Source: Streptococcus oralis
GTDB taxonomy: Bacteria; Bacillota; Bacilli; Lactobacillales; Streptococcaceae
Direction: 5' to 3'
NCBI RefSeq assembly: GCF_023611505.1
Contig: NZ_CP097843.1
Location: 1,612,001 to 1,676,000 of the forward strand
Length of the DNA stretch: 64,000 nt
Part shown: positions 27,238-36,941 of the stretch, in pieces
Layout of the letters: every line of letters starts with the position of its first letter
Numbering within the stretch: the stretch's first letter is position 1
The notes under the pieces: generated by a model
What the model was told of the DNA's origin: nothing
The model's input: only the letters and a program-made list of their open reading frames with translations
Databases searched by the model: none
Position numbers and translations under genes: made by a program

Positions 27238-27965
27238 TACACTCCCTTAATATAAAACCTTAATTTTCTATAAAGACATTTAAATTTTAATAGAATAGGA
27301 TTACTTGGCCAAACTCCAAAAAAAGTGTATATTGCTGAATAATTTTTAGAGTATTTTTTCAATAACCATTGTATCGCATCAAAATAATTAAGGTTTAAAG
27401 ATTTCCCATCTGACACATGCCATAACTCACTTGGAAAAACTAATACTGGCAAATTAATTAACTTCATCTGTAATGCATAGTCTGTTCCATATAAATGCCA
27501 GGTAGGACCGATTATACTAAATTGATTCGTACTAAAAACTTTTTTCGGAATAATAATCAAACACTCATCAATTGCATCAACTTCAACAGGGCTACTTATA
27601 GATTTACTAGCCGCCTTTGTTTTCGGGTCCCCATGGAAGATATTTGAAAAACTGACGACCTTTCCCTCAATATTCTTTACCCCTGCTACTCCTGCTACTC
27701 CAAATATGAAATTTCTACAATAAGATTCTAGTTTTGCTAACTCAAAGTCATCTTGAAAACTAATATCTTGATGAACAAAAAATAGATAATCACCTTTTGC
27801 TTGTTTGCCTCCAAAATTCAAAGCCTCAGCAGCAGAATTAAATCCATATTTATTGGAATCCACTATAATAAGTTCATATTTAACATCTTTTTGTCTAGAT
27901 AAAGATGATTTAAGAATTGTATTTAACTTATCGTAATTATTCGATACGCATATAAGTGATATCAT
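27237..27965 (-). CDS. GT2-like glycosyltransferase
   Basis: A 242-residue GT-A fold protein: ISLICVSNNY at the N-terminus, YELIIVDSN, and GDYLFFVHQDISF as the DxD-equivalent metal/nucleotide-sugar region. It has no membrane segment, so it probably acts at the inner face of the membrane on lipid-linked intermediates. The start at 27965 is preferred (AGAGGG 8 nt upstream) over an ATG at 27986 without an RBS; it overlaps the end of wzy by 29 nt. Donor and acceptor are unknown. Confidence 0.8.
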   Translation of the reverse strand: MISLICVSNNYDKLNTILKSSLSRQKDVKYELIIVDSNKYGFNSAAEALNFGGKQAKGDYLFFVHQDISFQDDFELAKLESYCRNFIFGVAGVAGVKNIEGKVVSFSNIFHGDPKTKAASKSISSPVEVDAIDECLIIIPKKVFSTNQFSIIGPTWHLYGTDYALQMKLINLPVLVFPSELWHVSDGKSLNLNYFDAIQWLLKKYSKNYSAIYTFFGVWPSNPILLKFKCLYRKLRFYIKGV

Positions 27966-29136
27966 CTCCAATTCCCTCTCTTTCATCTAAAAACGTTCTC
28001 GCAATTAAAAACAAAAATGGATTAAACCACAATAAAAATAATTGTGGGTCAATACAAGCTCTTACTGACCAAAAAATTAACACAATCAATAAAGTTTTAT
28101 TTTGATTAATTATAACTTTTCTCATTATAATTGAATAGCTTATTAACATAAGGAAAAAAATTATTGTTCCATAGCTTATAAGTATATTGATGTACGACGA
28201 ATCTACATAAAAATAAGAATTTGCCGAAGTATCCCATTGAACATGAGTTCCAAATAATCTTAGAGGGTATCTCCTTAAACCTTCTTGACCGAATCTCAAC
28301 CTTTGACTCAATAAGTTATTTATTAAAGATAATAAACTATTTCTACTATCAAATTTTGCTGTCAGCCAATAAGTCATATACGCCATAATTGGATAAATAA
28401 GAGTAAGTAAATATTTCAGAAATTTAAAATTCATATTGATTGATATAAATCTTCTCGAAAACGATATCAAAAGAAGGATAAATACCATAATAAAAGTAAG
28501 ACGGGTATCTGTGTATTTATAAATAACTATATTTAATAGTACACAAATAAAAAGCTCTTTTATTGTCCAATATTTTTCACCTTTTAAATACACATATTCC
28601 AGCAATATACTCAGGAAATAATTCGGAGTAAATGATGTGTAATTAAAACCTAGCCCATACCGTGAGCGGATCACACCTCCTGAATATGTTAAGGTTAGCT
28701 CGTTTGGAATAATACCAAGTAAAGAGCTTACTACAACAGTTCCTACAACTCCAATCTGGCAAAACATTGTATTCCTTACCAAATTACGAAAATTAATATC
28801 CCTTGAAGAATATATAAGAGTCAAAGTATATGCTACAAAGGAGGCGTTACCATTATCATAACTTACAATAAAACCTATAAGAAGTATAATTGGAGTAATG
28901 ATTATCGATTTTATCTTAGATTTACCTAACATAAATTTAAGTAACAGAAAAAACAACCCCACATACTCCCAAATTTTTATTATTCCATAGGGATGTATAA
29001 AATCTTTATAAAAGGTCGAAGTAAACAGCCATGCTATTAGCCAAGGATAAAAAGCTAATCCAAAAAGAAACTCATTCAATTTTACATCAGTTTTAACTCT
29101 TGATGGACTCACTTTGAATCCCCCCTTTTCTTTCAC
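27937..29136 (-). CDS. wzy: Capsule polymerase Wzy
   Basis: A polytopic membrane protein (up to 399 residues, about ten segments) with little recognisable sequence, as is usual for Wzy. WDTSANSYFYVDSSYINILI in the C-terminal third is a typical streptococcal Wzy loop just before a membrane segment. It links exported repeat units at the outer face. The start is uncertain: GTG at 29136 lacks a good RBS, and GTG at 29112 follows an AAGGGGGG stretch. It sits between two GT2 genes in the AT-rich core. Confidence 0.87.
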   Translation of the reverse strand: MKEKGGFKVSPSRVKTDVKLNEFLFGLAFYPWLIAWLFTSTFYKDFIHPYGIIKIWEYVGLFFLLLKFMLGKSKIKSIIITPIILLIGFIVSYDNGNASFVAYTLTLIYSSRDINFRNLVRNTMFCQIGVVGTVVVSSLLGIIPNELTLTYSGGVIRSRYGLGFNYTSFTPNYFLSILLEYVYLKGEKYWTIKELFICVLLNIVIYKYTDTRLTFIMVFILLLISFSRRFISINMNFKFLKYLLTLIYPIMAYMTYWLTAKFDSRNSLLSLINNLLSQRLRFGQEGLRRYPLRLFGTHVQWDTSANSYFYVDSSYINILISYGTIIFFLMLISYSIIMRKVIINQNKTLLIVLIFWSVRACIDPQLFLLWFNPFLFLIARTFLDEREGIGDDITYMRIE

Positions 29137-29160
29137 TAATACTCTTTAACATTACTAGAA

Positions 29161-30087
29161 TTACTCCTTCATATATAACACTATAAAATCAGTAATATAT
29201 GACCTGAACGACCAATACAACTTATGATATTTAAATAATTTAAAAAATATAAATACATTCTTTTTCATAAATAATTCTCTTCGATTTTTTCCCCATAGAA
29301 TGTAGTCGTTCAAAACACTAATTTGTTCATTTGAAAGTGATAAATCATGTTGTTTACTAAATTTATCTAATCTCTGAAGCAAATCATCATAATAAATAAC
29401 CTGCTCTTTTCTCCTTAGGAAACTTCTTTCTCTGCTACCAGTCGCGTTGCTATCGTGTCTTCTAAAATCGATAGTAGAGTAGGAGTAAATGTATAACCCA
29501 TTAAGAAGCGAAGCTAGCCTCCATAACAAGGCATCATGTGCATCTTCGTTACTTCGGATTTCTAAAAAATATGGAATAATCTTTTTGTTCACCGCATAAA
29601 CACACCCTGGCCTTCTAATATGAAAGAAGTTATCTAAAAAATTTGGTTGATACACTGCCTCACTATTATCCAAATCACTTTTATCCAATTTAATCTTGAC
29701 ACCATCACCAACATAAAAAGGTGTGTAATTAGAGGCTAACAACAAAATCTTATCATTATTCTCCATAATCTTAGACATTTTTTGAATTTTATCTAAATGC
29801 CAAATATCATCTTGATCACAAAGAAAAACGATATCTCCTTTCGCCTCCTCTAATAACATGGCAAAATTATTCTTCCATCCTTGATTTTCTTTATTTTTTT
29901 TTATAGACCAATTATCCAACTTATATTTAGCAATATAATCTTCAATTATTTGAACAGTATCATCTGTAGATGCATCATCACTAATCAAGACTTCCTCAGC
30001 AAGGCGGGTTTGATTTCTTAGAGTATCTAACTGTTCAACAATATATTCATCACCATTAAATGTTGATAATACAATTGATATATTCAT
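29161..30087 (-). CDS. GT2 glycosyltransferase, possibly a rhamnosyltransferase
   Basis: A 308-residue GT2 protein with the canonical N-terminus ISIVLSTFNGDEYI, the ISDDASTDDT motif and IVFLCDQDDIW (DxD). The C-terminal TIDFRRHDSNATG resembles streptococcal rhamnosyltransferases, which fits the rml genes, but the assignment is tentative. The start at 30087 is used: an ATG preceded by GGGGAG, where the longer frame begins at an unsupported TTG. It follows the GT4 gene after 7 nt. Confidence 0.85.
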   Translation of the reverse strand: MNISIVLSTFNGDEYIVEQLDTLRNQTRLAEEVLISDDASTDDTVQIIEDYIAKYKLDNWSIKKNKENQGWKNNFAMLLEEAKGDIVFLCDQDDIWHLDKIQKMSKIMENNDKILLLASNYTPFYVGDGVKIKLDKSDLDNSEAVYQPNFLDNFFHIRRPGCVYAVNKKIIPYFLEIRSNEDAHDALLWRLASLLNGLYIYSYSTIDFRRHDSNATGSRERSFLRRKEQVIYYDDLLQRLDKFSKQHDLSLSNEQISVLNDYILWGKNRRELFMKKNVFIFFKLFKYHKLYWSFRSYITDFIVLYMKE

Positions 30088-30094
30088 TGTATTC

Positions 30095-31186
30095 TTACTC
30101 CCCAATCAACTTTTTATACTCATTCTCTAATTTTTTAGCCTCAATTCTGATATCATAGTTTGATTTTTGAGCTAGGTCAATATTTTCTCTAGATTTTTCC
30201 AATCTGTTTATATATGAAAAATCTTCAATAGCTTTTATCCAAGTACTTACGTTGTCAATTGGTAATTGTTGGATACTATTTGTGAAGATGCACTCATCAG
30301 AAATTGTCGTTGAAAGAATAGATTGAATTCCATTAATTTGCCACTCAATAGCAACTAAAGGCAACCCCTCGTATAAACTCGGTAATAGCATTATATCCAT
30401 AGCAGAGATAAACGATTGCATATCCGAATACCGATTCAAAAAAACAATTGAATTTTCCAATTTTCGTTCTTTTACATATCTCTTAACATCCTCTACTTTT
30501 TCTCCTTCACCGACCAAAAACAATTTTACATCCTTCTGCTTACATTTCATTTCATCCATTAAATCCAGAAGAAATGTATGATTTTTTTGAATATTGAATC
30601 TACCTACATGTCCTAATGCAAGTGTATTTTCTTTTAATGAATGCGTTGTCCGAAATACTCGGCGAAGATGAGGATTAAAACTATATTTTTCTACATCCCT
30701 GGCATTATGTATAACTTTAAATCGTTTATCCTTAAAAAGCCATTCTCCTGCCTTTTCACCACACGCCCAAGATTGAGTATATAAAGTGTAAAAAAAAGGA
30801 CGTAGCATTCTGTCTAGTAGAATATGATTACACGTTGTATTATGACTATGCGCTATTCTTACAGGAACTCCCATAATTTTTGCTATAAACAATTCAATTG
30901 ACATAAGAGCACTACTCCCGTGAACGTGTACAACATCGTATTTTCCTACTTTTAAGAGTTCAAGGAATTCTCTCATATATGCCAGTATTGAGGATTTCTT
31001 TCTTTCAATTTCTACAATCTGAACACCTAATACTTGAAATTTTAATTTATCTTCTAACAACGGTTTATTGGTAGCTAGAATCGTCACTTCAATTTCACTC
31101 AAGTCCATGTATTCGAGGTATGAATATATAAATGTTCCAATCCCATCAGAAAACAAACCTCCTGTTGGAATATGCAAAATTTTCAT
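30095..31186 (-). CDS. GT4-family glycosyltransferase
   Basis: A 363-residue GT-B protein: KILHIPTGGLFSDGIGTF at the N-terminus, LGHVGRFNIQKNH (donor-binding start of the C-domain) and LLPSLYEGLPLVAIEWQ (EX7E-type motif). It adds one sugar of the repeat unit to the lipid-linked intermediate. The start at 31186 is chosen because GAAGGAG precedes it; the longer in-frame start at 31225 would overlap wchK. Linkage is unknown. Confidence 0.88.
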   Translation of the reverse strand: MKILHIPTGGLFSDGIGTFIYSYLEYMDLSEIEVTILATNKPLLEDKLKFQVLGVQIVEIERKKSSILAYMREFLELLKVGKYDVVHVHGSSALMSIELFIAKIMGVPVRIAHSHNTTCNHILLDRMLRPFFYTLYTQSWACGEKAGEWLFKDKRFKVIHNARDVEKYSFNPHLRRVFRTTHSLKENTLALGHVGRFNIQKNHTFLLDLMDEMKCKQKDVKLFLVGEGEKVEDVKRYVKERKLENSIVFLNRYSDMQSFISAMDIMLLPSLYEGLPLVAIEWQINGIQSILSTTISDECIFTNSIQQLPIDNVSTWIKAIEDFSYINRLEKSRENIDLAQKSNYDIRIEAKKLENEYKKLIGE

Positions 31187-31217
31187 CAAGTGTCTCCTTC
31201 TATGATCTTCGTCATTT

Positions 31218-31697
31218 TTACTCAACTAATTCTGCAATCAAATTTGAAAAATGTTGTACAAAGCATTCATTATTAGATTTAACGGCAATACTACTAGATG
31301 GATTCAGGTATTCTCGGATTTTTTTAATATCCTCTATGACTACTAAATCATATCCCTCCTGAACAATCCTATTACAAAAATCTAACTGATGGTCATTCAC
31401 ATGTTCTCCAAATTTTTTTCTTCTCGGAACAACTACTGGTCTTTTCCCATTAGCAATAACATTCATAAATGTAGCAGGACCACCATGAGTGATAACTATA
31501 TCCGCTTCTTCCATTAGGTTATTCATCTCATCATACGAAAGAAAACGTTCCCATCTGCAAAATCGAGGTTGATAGTCTGAAAAACCAACTTGGATAAATA
31601 CATCCGACGTAATAACTCCCTCTGCTTTCAATTCATCAATCTCTTTTATTAGTCTATTAAATTGTTGCTCATGCGTACCGACAGTTACAAAAATCAT
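31218..31697 (-). CDS. wchK: WchK-like beta-1,4-galactosyltransferase, catalytic partner
   Basis: A 159-residue Alg13/GT28-C-like half-enzyme: MIFVTVGTHEQQFNRL at the N-terminus and DIVITHGGPATFMNV followed by PVVVPRRKKFGEHVNDHQ as the donor-binding site. In pneumococcal type 14 the homologous pair WchJ/WchK (Cps14F/G) adds beta-1,4-Gal to the lipid-linked glucose. The start ATG at 31697 overlaps the wchJ stop codon by one base (TAATG), so the pair is translationally coupled. Confidence 0.88.
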   Translation of the reverse strand: MIFVTVGTHEQQFNRLIKEIDELKAEGVITSDVFIQVGFSDYQPRFCRWERFLSYDEMNNLMEEADIVITHGGPATFMNVIANGKRPVVVPRRKKFGEHVNDHQLDFCNRIVQEGYDLVVIEDIKKIREYLNPSSSIAVKSNNECFVQHFSNLIAELVE

Positions 31698-32161
31698 TAG
31701 AAAATTCCTCCCAAATTGATTGCCTTGGGATAGATTTTTTTCATTTCTTCCCATTGGACAATGAATCTATCTGTAACAGGGTATACTATTTTGCCAGTCA
31801 TTGTCGGAGCGTCTACACGATCAAATACTTCTATATAAACAGTTTTAGCACCAAATATTTTACCTAAATAAAAGAACGGTATTGCAACCGCTGCTCCGGA
31901 TGAAATGATAACATCTGGCCTTTCTTTATATAATATTCTTAAAGCAAGAAATGTATTTTTTATTAGATTTTTTATATTACGATTAGTCGGATAATAGCAA
32001 TAATGACATTTTTCATTTGATAAAATACTTCGAGCATCTTCTTTATCAAAAGTAACCCATAGTCTATCTTTATCCTGCCAAAATGGTTTCAATAGATAGA
32101 GATGATTTAAATGTCCACCGCTAGATCCTACTAGACAAAGTTTTATCTCTTTTTTAGACAA
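31697..32161 (-). CDS. wchJ: WchJ-like glycosyltransferase enhancer, Alg14 family
   Basis: A 154-residue Alg14-like membrane-associated partner: KLCLVGSSGGHLNHLYLL at the N-terminus, DVIISSGAAVAIPF and TVYIEVFDRVDAPTMTG. It recruits and activates the catalytic half encoded by the next gene. Its presence next to wchA predicts that the second sugar of the repeat is beta-1,4-Gal on Glc. Confidence 0.88.
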   Translation of the reverse strand: MSKKEIKLCLVGSSGGHLNHLYLLKPFWQDKDRLWVTFDKEDARSILSNEKCHYCYYPTNRNIKNLIKNTFLALRILYKERPDVIISSGAAVAIPFFYLGKIFGAKTVYIEVFDRVDAPTMTGKIVYPVTDRFIVQWEEMKKIYPKAINLGGIF

Positions 32162-32175
32162 AGTTATGAATTCTC

Positions 32176-32997
32176 CTATTTTTCTACGTATGGGCCAAAA
32201 TCAATTTTAATTCGTTTGTGATGATTTCGTTGATTCTCAGGTGGAAGCTGCATATAGTCACCATACATATGTTTTAAGTATGCTCTATAATTCTTCATTC
32301 CCCATAATTTTATATCATCAAAGGAATAACTTTCAACTTCGTCTAACCACACTTTTGGAAAAGTTTCTTTCTTTATTCCATAACTACCATCACTAACCAC
32401 TACATTATCAGCATTGGTACTCTGCCCTAGTAATATACACTTCTCCTTCATCTTTTTCAAAAAAGATATTGAGAACACATGTGTGGCAAGCTTAGCTAGC
32501 TTATACGCTAATCGTTTTTTTCTATCGTTGTCCCCATATCCACATTTTATCCATAATAGATTTCGGAATAACCAAAATCCTTTAAGTTGAATGAATCGTC
32601 TAAAAGGCTTGGGACAGATATCATCAATCGGAAAAATATCAATATAAATTCCATCATGAACATTTGCATCTAAAGAAAATTCCTCAGAAACATGTGTGTT
32701 ATTGAGACGTAGTTTCACAAAATTAAATGGATAATTCAAATCTGTTTGATCTGTCTGTAGAAAATATTTTTCCCTGTCCAAATCCGAAACACATAATTCT
32801 TTAAATCTTTCAAAATCCTCTCTTGGCATACCAAAATCCATATCATCGTCCCACGGGATGAATCCATTATGGCGTATAGCCCCTAGAAAAGTTCCTGCTA
32901 GCATCACGATTTTTAAATTATATTTTTCACATATTTTTAACACTTCTGAAGCTAGCAAAAGTTCTAAGTTATGTAACTGTTCTAATTCATCTGTCAT
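32176..32997 (-). CDS. LicD-family phosphotransferase
   Basis: A 273-residue LicD/nucleotidyltransferase-fold protein: MLAGTFLGAIRHNGFIPWDD with the acidic DDDMDFGM, then DGIYIDIFPIDD. LicD proteins transfer phosphocholine or phospho-alditols from CDP-linked donors to sugars. The gene directly upstream makes CDP-glycerol, so glycerol-phosphate transfer to the polysaccharide is the likeliest role; phosphocholine remains possible. It lies 22 nt after the cytidylyltransferase gene. Confidence 0.87.
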   Translation of the reverse strand: MTDELEQLHNLELLLASEVLKICEKYNLKIVMLAGTFLGAIRHNGFIPWDDDMDFGMPREDFERFKELCVSDLDREKYFLQTDQTDLNYPFNFVKLRLNNTHVSEEFSLDANVHDGIYIDIFPIDDICPKPFRRFIQLKGFWLFRNLLWIKCGYGDNDRKKRLAYKLAKLATHVFSISFLKKMKEKCILLGQSTNADNVVVSDGSYGIKKETFPKVWLDEVESYSFDDIKLWGMKNYRAYLKHMYGDYMQLPPENQRNHHKRIKIDFGPYVEK

Positions 32998-33019
32998 ATA
33001 GTTATCTCAAACTCCGTTT

Positions 33020-33421
33020 TTAATATTCTCTAGTTGCCAATGAATTCTTGATTTCAGTTGTACTGATTTCAGGAGTTCGTGGTAAATAGACCACTTCAAC
33101 TCCTTCCTTCTCCAAAAAATCAAATTTCCCCTTCCAATCATCTCCCATAACAAAGGTATCTATGTGATATTCATGGACATCTGTCACCTTTTGTTCCCAG
33201 GATTCTTCGGGTATTACTAAATCAACATATCTAACAGCCTCTACGAGTGTTTTTCTTTGTTCATATGTAAAATAACATTTTTTTTGTTTTTCATTCCAGT
33301 TGAATTCATCAGTTGAAATCACAACAATTAAATAATCGCCTAACGATTTAGCCCTTTTAAGAAGATTAATATGGCCATAGTGCAACAAATCAAATGTTCC
33401 ATATGTTATGACTTTTTTCAT
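33020..33421 (-). CDS. gct: Glycerol-3-phosphate cytidylyltransferase (TagD/Gct type)
   Basis: A 133-residue cytidylyltransferase that forms CDP-glycerol from CTP and glycerol-3-P. The signatures are [16 protein letters not shown] (HxGH) at the N-terminus and [11 protein letters not shown] (RTxxISTT) near the C-terminus. It starts 3 nt after wchA. Some pneumococcal capsule loci also carry a gct gene, where it serves capsule glycerol-phosphate. Lone TagD proteins otherwise belong to teichoic acid synthesis, but no teichoic acid polymerase is near. Confidence 0.93.
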   Translation of the reverse strand: MKKVITYGTFDLLHYGHINLLKRAKSLGDYLIVVISTDEFNWNEKQKKCYFTYEQRKTLVEAVRYVDLVIPEESWEQKVTDVHEYHIDTFVMGDDWKGKFDFLEKEGVEVVYLPRTPEISTTEIKNSLATREY

Positions 33422-33424
33422 TTC

Positions 33425-34792
33425 TTACTTCGCCCCTTCTCTCATAAATACCACTTTAACGGTCTTTAACAATATTTCAATATCTTTCCAGATGGTCCAA
33501 TCATCAATATAAGCTACGTCCAGCTTGACAACATCATCAAAGTCCGTGATTTTACTACGACCACTCACCTGCCATAGACCAGTAATTCCAGGCTTAAAAC
33601 TAAGACGACGTTTCTGTTCAGGAGTATATTTTTCATACTCATCAACTGTTGGGGGACGTGTCCCAACCAAACTCATATCTCCCATTAAAACATTCCAAAA
33701 CTGAGGGAGTTCATCTAGACTAGTCTTACGGATAAATCTCCCTATCTTTGTTATACGAGGATCATCATCGACTTTAAACATACCACCTTGCATGGTATTT
33801 TGTGCAAGGAGCTCTTGTTTCTTTTTCTCAGCATCCACGCACATAGATCTAAATTTATAAAAAGTGAAATGTCGACCATTTTTTCCGATACGAGTTTGAG
33901 AAAAAATAGCGGGTCCGCCATCTTTTCGAATCACCGGAACCAAAACAATACTCACCAATCCACAAATAAGTAGTCCGATAATCGAACCTATGATATCAAT
34001 GAAACGTTTAGCAATGACGTGGCTTGTCTTATAAAATTTTGTAGAAAACGTAATGACATTCAAGCCTGCCATTCCGCGAATCTTTTTATCGCTACCTAGA
34101 TAGTTATTGAAAGCATTCAGGTTGACTGTCACGTCAATTCCCATTGTTTCAAAAAGAGAGATGAACTCCCCGATGTCATACTCTTCACTTGGTAAATTGA
34201 TAAAAACTTCATCAACAACTTCATGGGTAGCAAAGTCTAAGATGTTCTCCGCAGGTACAACGGTTACGGATGCATGCTGAAAATTAGGCTGATCCAAAAC
34301 ACTGACCGCCACCAATTCCCAAAAAATCTCTCCCGACTCTATCAGTCTATCTACAACTTTCTCAACTCTGGAAGTAGCTGTTATCAAGAATATCTTTTTA
34401 CTCCCCTTGAAATTTGGAAAGATACGTCTCCTATAGCGTTTAATGCACAGATTCAACAAATACAACAAAATAGAATGTATTGTCAAAAAATAAATCATGC
34501 CTCGTCTAGAGATACTAAAACGATCTTCTAAAAAGAAGTTTGAAATACTGATGGCTAAAGCAAAGAAAACGATATATTTTATAGTGCTGATAAACTCAGC
34601 TAAATAACCCCTTTTTAAAAAATCACGCTCATAATCACTAATGTTAAAAACAACAAAATGCAGAATGAACAAGATGATAACAGAGGTGTTCGCAATCTCT
34701 GTTTCTCTTACAAAACTAAGTAAATAAGCTAATATAATGACAAGAAAACTCTGGATTGCCGCCAAAGTAATCTTCAATCCCTTTTCTTCCAT
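33425..34792 (-). CDS. wchA: Undecaprenyl-phosphate glucose phosphotransferase WchA
   Basis: Initiating transferase (PHPT family) that puts Glc-1-P on undecaprenyl phosphate. The 455-residue protein has N-terminal membrane segments, a cytoplasmic Rossmann-like region, a re-entrant membrane helix and the C-terminal catalytic core: KRFIDIIGSIIGLLICG, FYKFRSM, DELPQFWNVLMGDMSLVGTR and PGITGLWQVSGRS. It follows wze after about 20 nt, the standard position in the mitis group. Confidence 0.96.
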   Translation of the reverse strand: MEEKGLKITLAAIQSFLVIILAYLLSFVRETEIANTSVIILFILHFVVFNISDYERDFLKRGYLAEFISTIKYIVFFALAISISNFFLEDRFSISRRGMIYFLTIHSILLYLLNLCIKRYRRRIFPNFKGSKKIFLITATSRVEKVVDRLIESGEIFWELVAVSVLDQPNFQHASVTVVPAENILDFATHEVVDEVFINLPSEEYDIGEFISLFETMGIDVTVNLNAFNNYLGSDKKIRGMAGLNVITFSTKFYKTSHVIAKRFIDIIGSIIGLLICGLVSIVLVPVIRKDGGPAIFSQTRIGKNGRHFTFYKFRSMCVDAEKKKQELLAQNTMQGGMFKVDDDPRITKIGRFIRKTSLDELPQFWNVLMGDMSLVGTRPPTVDEYEKYTPEQKRRLSFKPGITGLWQVSGRSKITDFDDVVKLDVAYIDDWTIWKDIEILLKTVKVVFMREGAK

Positions 34793-34814
34793 AATACCTT
34801 CCCTAAGCTATCTC

Positions 34815-35498
34815 TTATTTTTTCCCGTAAGAGCCATAAGCTCCATATGCCCCATATTTCTCAACTAAGGTATTCAATTTATTTAATACAATCCCTAAGA
34901 ATGGTTTACCTGTTTGTTCCAATTGTTCTTTAGCTTTTTGGACGTCACGACGATTTGTTTCACCAGCAGCAGTTATCAATATAGAGCCATCACACTGTTG
35001 CGTGATAATCGCTGCATCAATAACTACTCCAATCGGAGCGGTATCAACGATGATGTAATCAAAGTACTTGCGCAAGGTATCAATCATTGTCGCAAAATTC
35101 TCACTTTGTAACAAAGCTGTTGGATTTGGGGAAACGGAGCCGGCTTGAATGACAAACAAATTCTCAATATTCGAATCACATAACCCTTGTGATAAATCTG
35201 TTGTTCCAGATAAGAACTCTGTTAATCCTGTAATCTTTTCACGTGATTTAAAAACACCTGACATGACAGAATTACGAATATCGGCATCTATTAAAAGCGT
35301 CTTATATCCAGCACGCGCAAAGGCCCAAGCAATATTGGTAGAAGTAGTTGACTTCCCTTCCTCTGGTTTCACTGATGTAATGGAGATAACTTTTAAGTTA
35401 TCTCCGCTCAATTGTATATTGGTACGAATCGCATTGTAATACTCCTCTGCTTTTCTTGCCTTATCCAATTTTTTATGTGCGATTTCTAACGTTGGCAT
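34815..35498 (-). CDS. wze: Capsule BY-kinase Wze (CpsD)
   Basis: Cytoplasmic autophosphorylating tyrosine kinase that works with Wzd to regulate capsule assembly. The 227-residue protein has Walker A SVKPEEGKSTTS, the A' segment TLLIDADIRN and a C-terminal YGAYGAYGSYGKK cluster as the phosphorylated tyrosines. It starts 9 nt after wzd. Wzh dephosphorylates this tail. Confidence 0.96.
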   Translation of the reverse strand: MPTLEIAHKKLDKARKAEEYYNAIRTNIQLSGDNLKVISITSVKPEEGKSTTSTNIAWAFARAGYKTLLIDADIRNSVMSGVFKSREKITGLTEFLSGTTDLSQGLCDSNIENLFVIQAGSVSPNPTALLQSENFATMIDTLRKYFDYIIVDTAPIGVVIDAAIITQQCDGSILITAAGETNRRDVQKAKEQLEQTGKPFLGIVLNKLNTLVEKYGAYGAYGSYGKK

Positions 35499-35507
35499 TT
35501 TTCTCTC

Positions 35508-36200
35508 CTATTTTAATTTATCCAAATTTGGAACAACTCCTAATAATGCAATTTGCATAACATCTTCAACTTCTTCTGGTCGTTTAACGCGTGTGTCTAG
35601 GAGTTCAATAAGGAGAACCGTGACAATCATCACAACCGCTCCAGCTAGAAATCCAATCATGGTATTACGACGAATGTTTGGTGAAGATGGTGAGGTTGCT
35701 GGGCGAGCCTCTTCGAGTGTCGTCACATCTGAAACCCGTGTAACACTAATAATCTTTTGAGCTGCAACCTCTCTCAATGAGTTGGCGATACGACTTGCTT
35801 CTTCAGGCGCACGATCTGTAACGGAGATAGATACGATACGTGTATCAGCCGGTACGGTCACCTTAATTTTACTAGCCAAACCTTTTGAAGGAAGATCCAG
35901 TTTCAAATCCGTTGCGACCTTCTCCAAAACGTCTTGCGAAAGAATAATTTCGCGATAGTCTTTAACCAAGTAAGACCCTGCCTGCAAATCTTGGTTTGTC
36001 AATCCAGGCTTATCTCCCTGATTACGATTAACTACATAGATACGTGTCGTACTGGTATATTCAGGTTTTACGATAAAGCTACTGTAGGCAAAAGCTACTA
36101 CCCCAGTTACGATTGCTACCAGTGCAATTAGAAATTTCCGTTTCCAAAGAATTTTAAGCAATTGAAATACATCAATTTCCATCATATTTTGTTCTTTCAT
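35508..36200 (-). CDS. wzd: Capsule chain-length regulator Wzd (CpsC)
   Basis: Wzz-like membrane adaptor of the tyrosine kinase, 230 residues, with two membrane segments (about 24-43 and 182-202) flanking an extracytoplasmic loop. The N-terminus [18 protein letters not shown] and the proline-rich stretch [12 protein letters not shown] before the second segment are typical. GGAG precedes the first ATG. Confidence 0.96.
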   Translation of the reverse strand: MKEQNMMEIDVFQLLKILWKRKFLIALVAIVTGVVAFAYSSFIVKPEYTSTTRIYVVNRNQGDKPGLTNQDLQAGSYLVKDYREIILSQDVLEKVATDLKLDLPSKGLASKIKVTVPADTRIVSISVTDRAPEEASRIANSLREVAAQKIISVTRVSDVTTLEEARPATSPSSPNIRRNTMIGFLAGAVVMIVTVLLIELLDTRVKRPEEVEDVMQIALLGVVPNLDKLK

Positions 36201-36208
36201 TGTTTCTC

Positions 36209-36940
36209 CTAAATCAATTGATCCATTATTATTTTTCGTGGGTTATCTTTGAAAAGTTCCTTCGCCTTATCTTCGCCATACTTTTTAGCAATGATATCAT
36301 AGGCTTCTTCCATATGAGGTGGTCTACGATCCAAATTATGCATATCGCTAGCAATGACATGAACTAGATCACGTTCCAAGAAATACTGAGCTCTCTTTTT
36401 CATGAATTTGTAGGTTTCTCCAAAGAGTTTTGGTTTCAAGACATGAGAACTATTGACCTGGGTATAGCACCCCATATCAATCAGCTCCCGAACTCGCTTT
36501 TCATTATTTTCTAGAGCATCATAACGCTCAATATGGGCAATAACTGGTGTGATCCCTAACATGAGAATATCGCTCAGGCCTTTATGTATATCTCGATAGG
36601 GTGTATTCATACTAAACTCAATCAAAGCATAGTGACTATCATTGAGGGTTGGAATCAATTTCTTTTCCAATTTTTCGACAACATCTGGCGTATAGTATAT
36701 TTCTGCACCATAAGCGATGACAAGATCATCTGCCACCTCTTTGGCCATTTCGCGAACTTTCAAAAAGTTAGTTGCTATTTTCTCTTCTGGCGTCTCAAAC
36801 ATCCCTTTCCGACGATGAGACGTGGAAACAATGGTCCTGACCCCTTGACTATAGGCTTCTCTTAAAAGGTTTTTACTCTCCTCTATCGACTTTGGACCAT
36901 CATCCACATCAAAAACGATGTGTGAATGGATGTCTATCAT
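36209..36940 (-). CDS. wzh: Capsule tyrosine phosphatase Wzh (CpsB)
   Basis: Manganese-dependent PHP-fold phosphotyrosine phosphatase, 243 residues. Metal-binding motifs are [16 protein letters not shown] at the N-terminus, [16 protein letters not shown] and IASDMHN. It acts on the tyrosine cluster of Wze. It abuts the wzg stop codon. Confidence 0.96.
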   Translation of the reverse strand: MIDIHSHIVFDVDDGPKSIEESKNLLREAYSQGVRTIVSTSHRRKGMFETPEEKIATNFLKVREMAKEVADDLVIAYGAEIYYTPDVVEKLEKKLIPTLNDSHYALIEFSMNTPYRDIHKGLSDILMLGITPVIAHIERYDALENNEKRVRELIDMGCYTQVNSSHVLKPKLFGETYKFMKKRAQYFLERDLVHVIASDMHNLDRRPPHMEEAYDIIAKKYGEDKAKELFKDNPRKIIMDQLI

Positions 36941-36941
36941 G

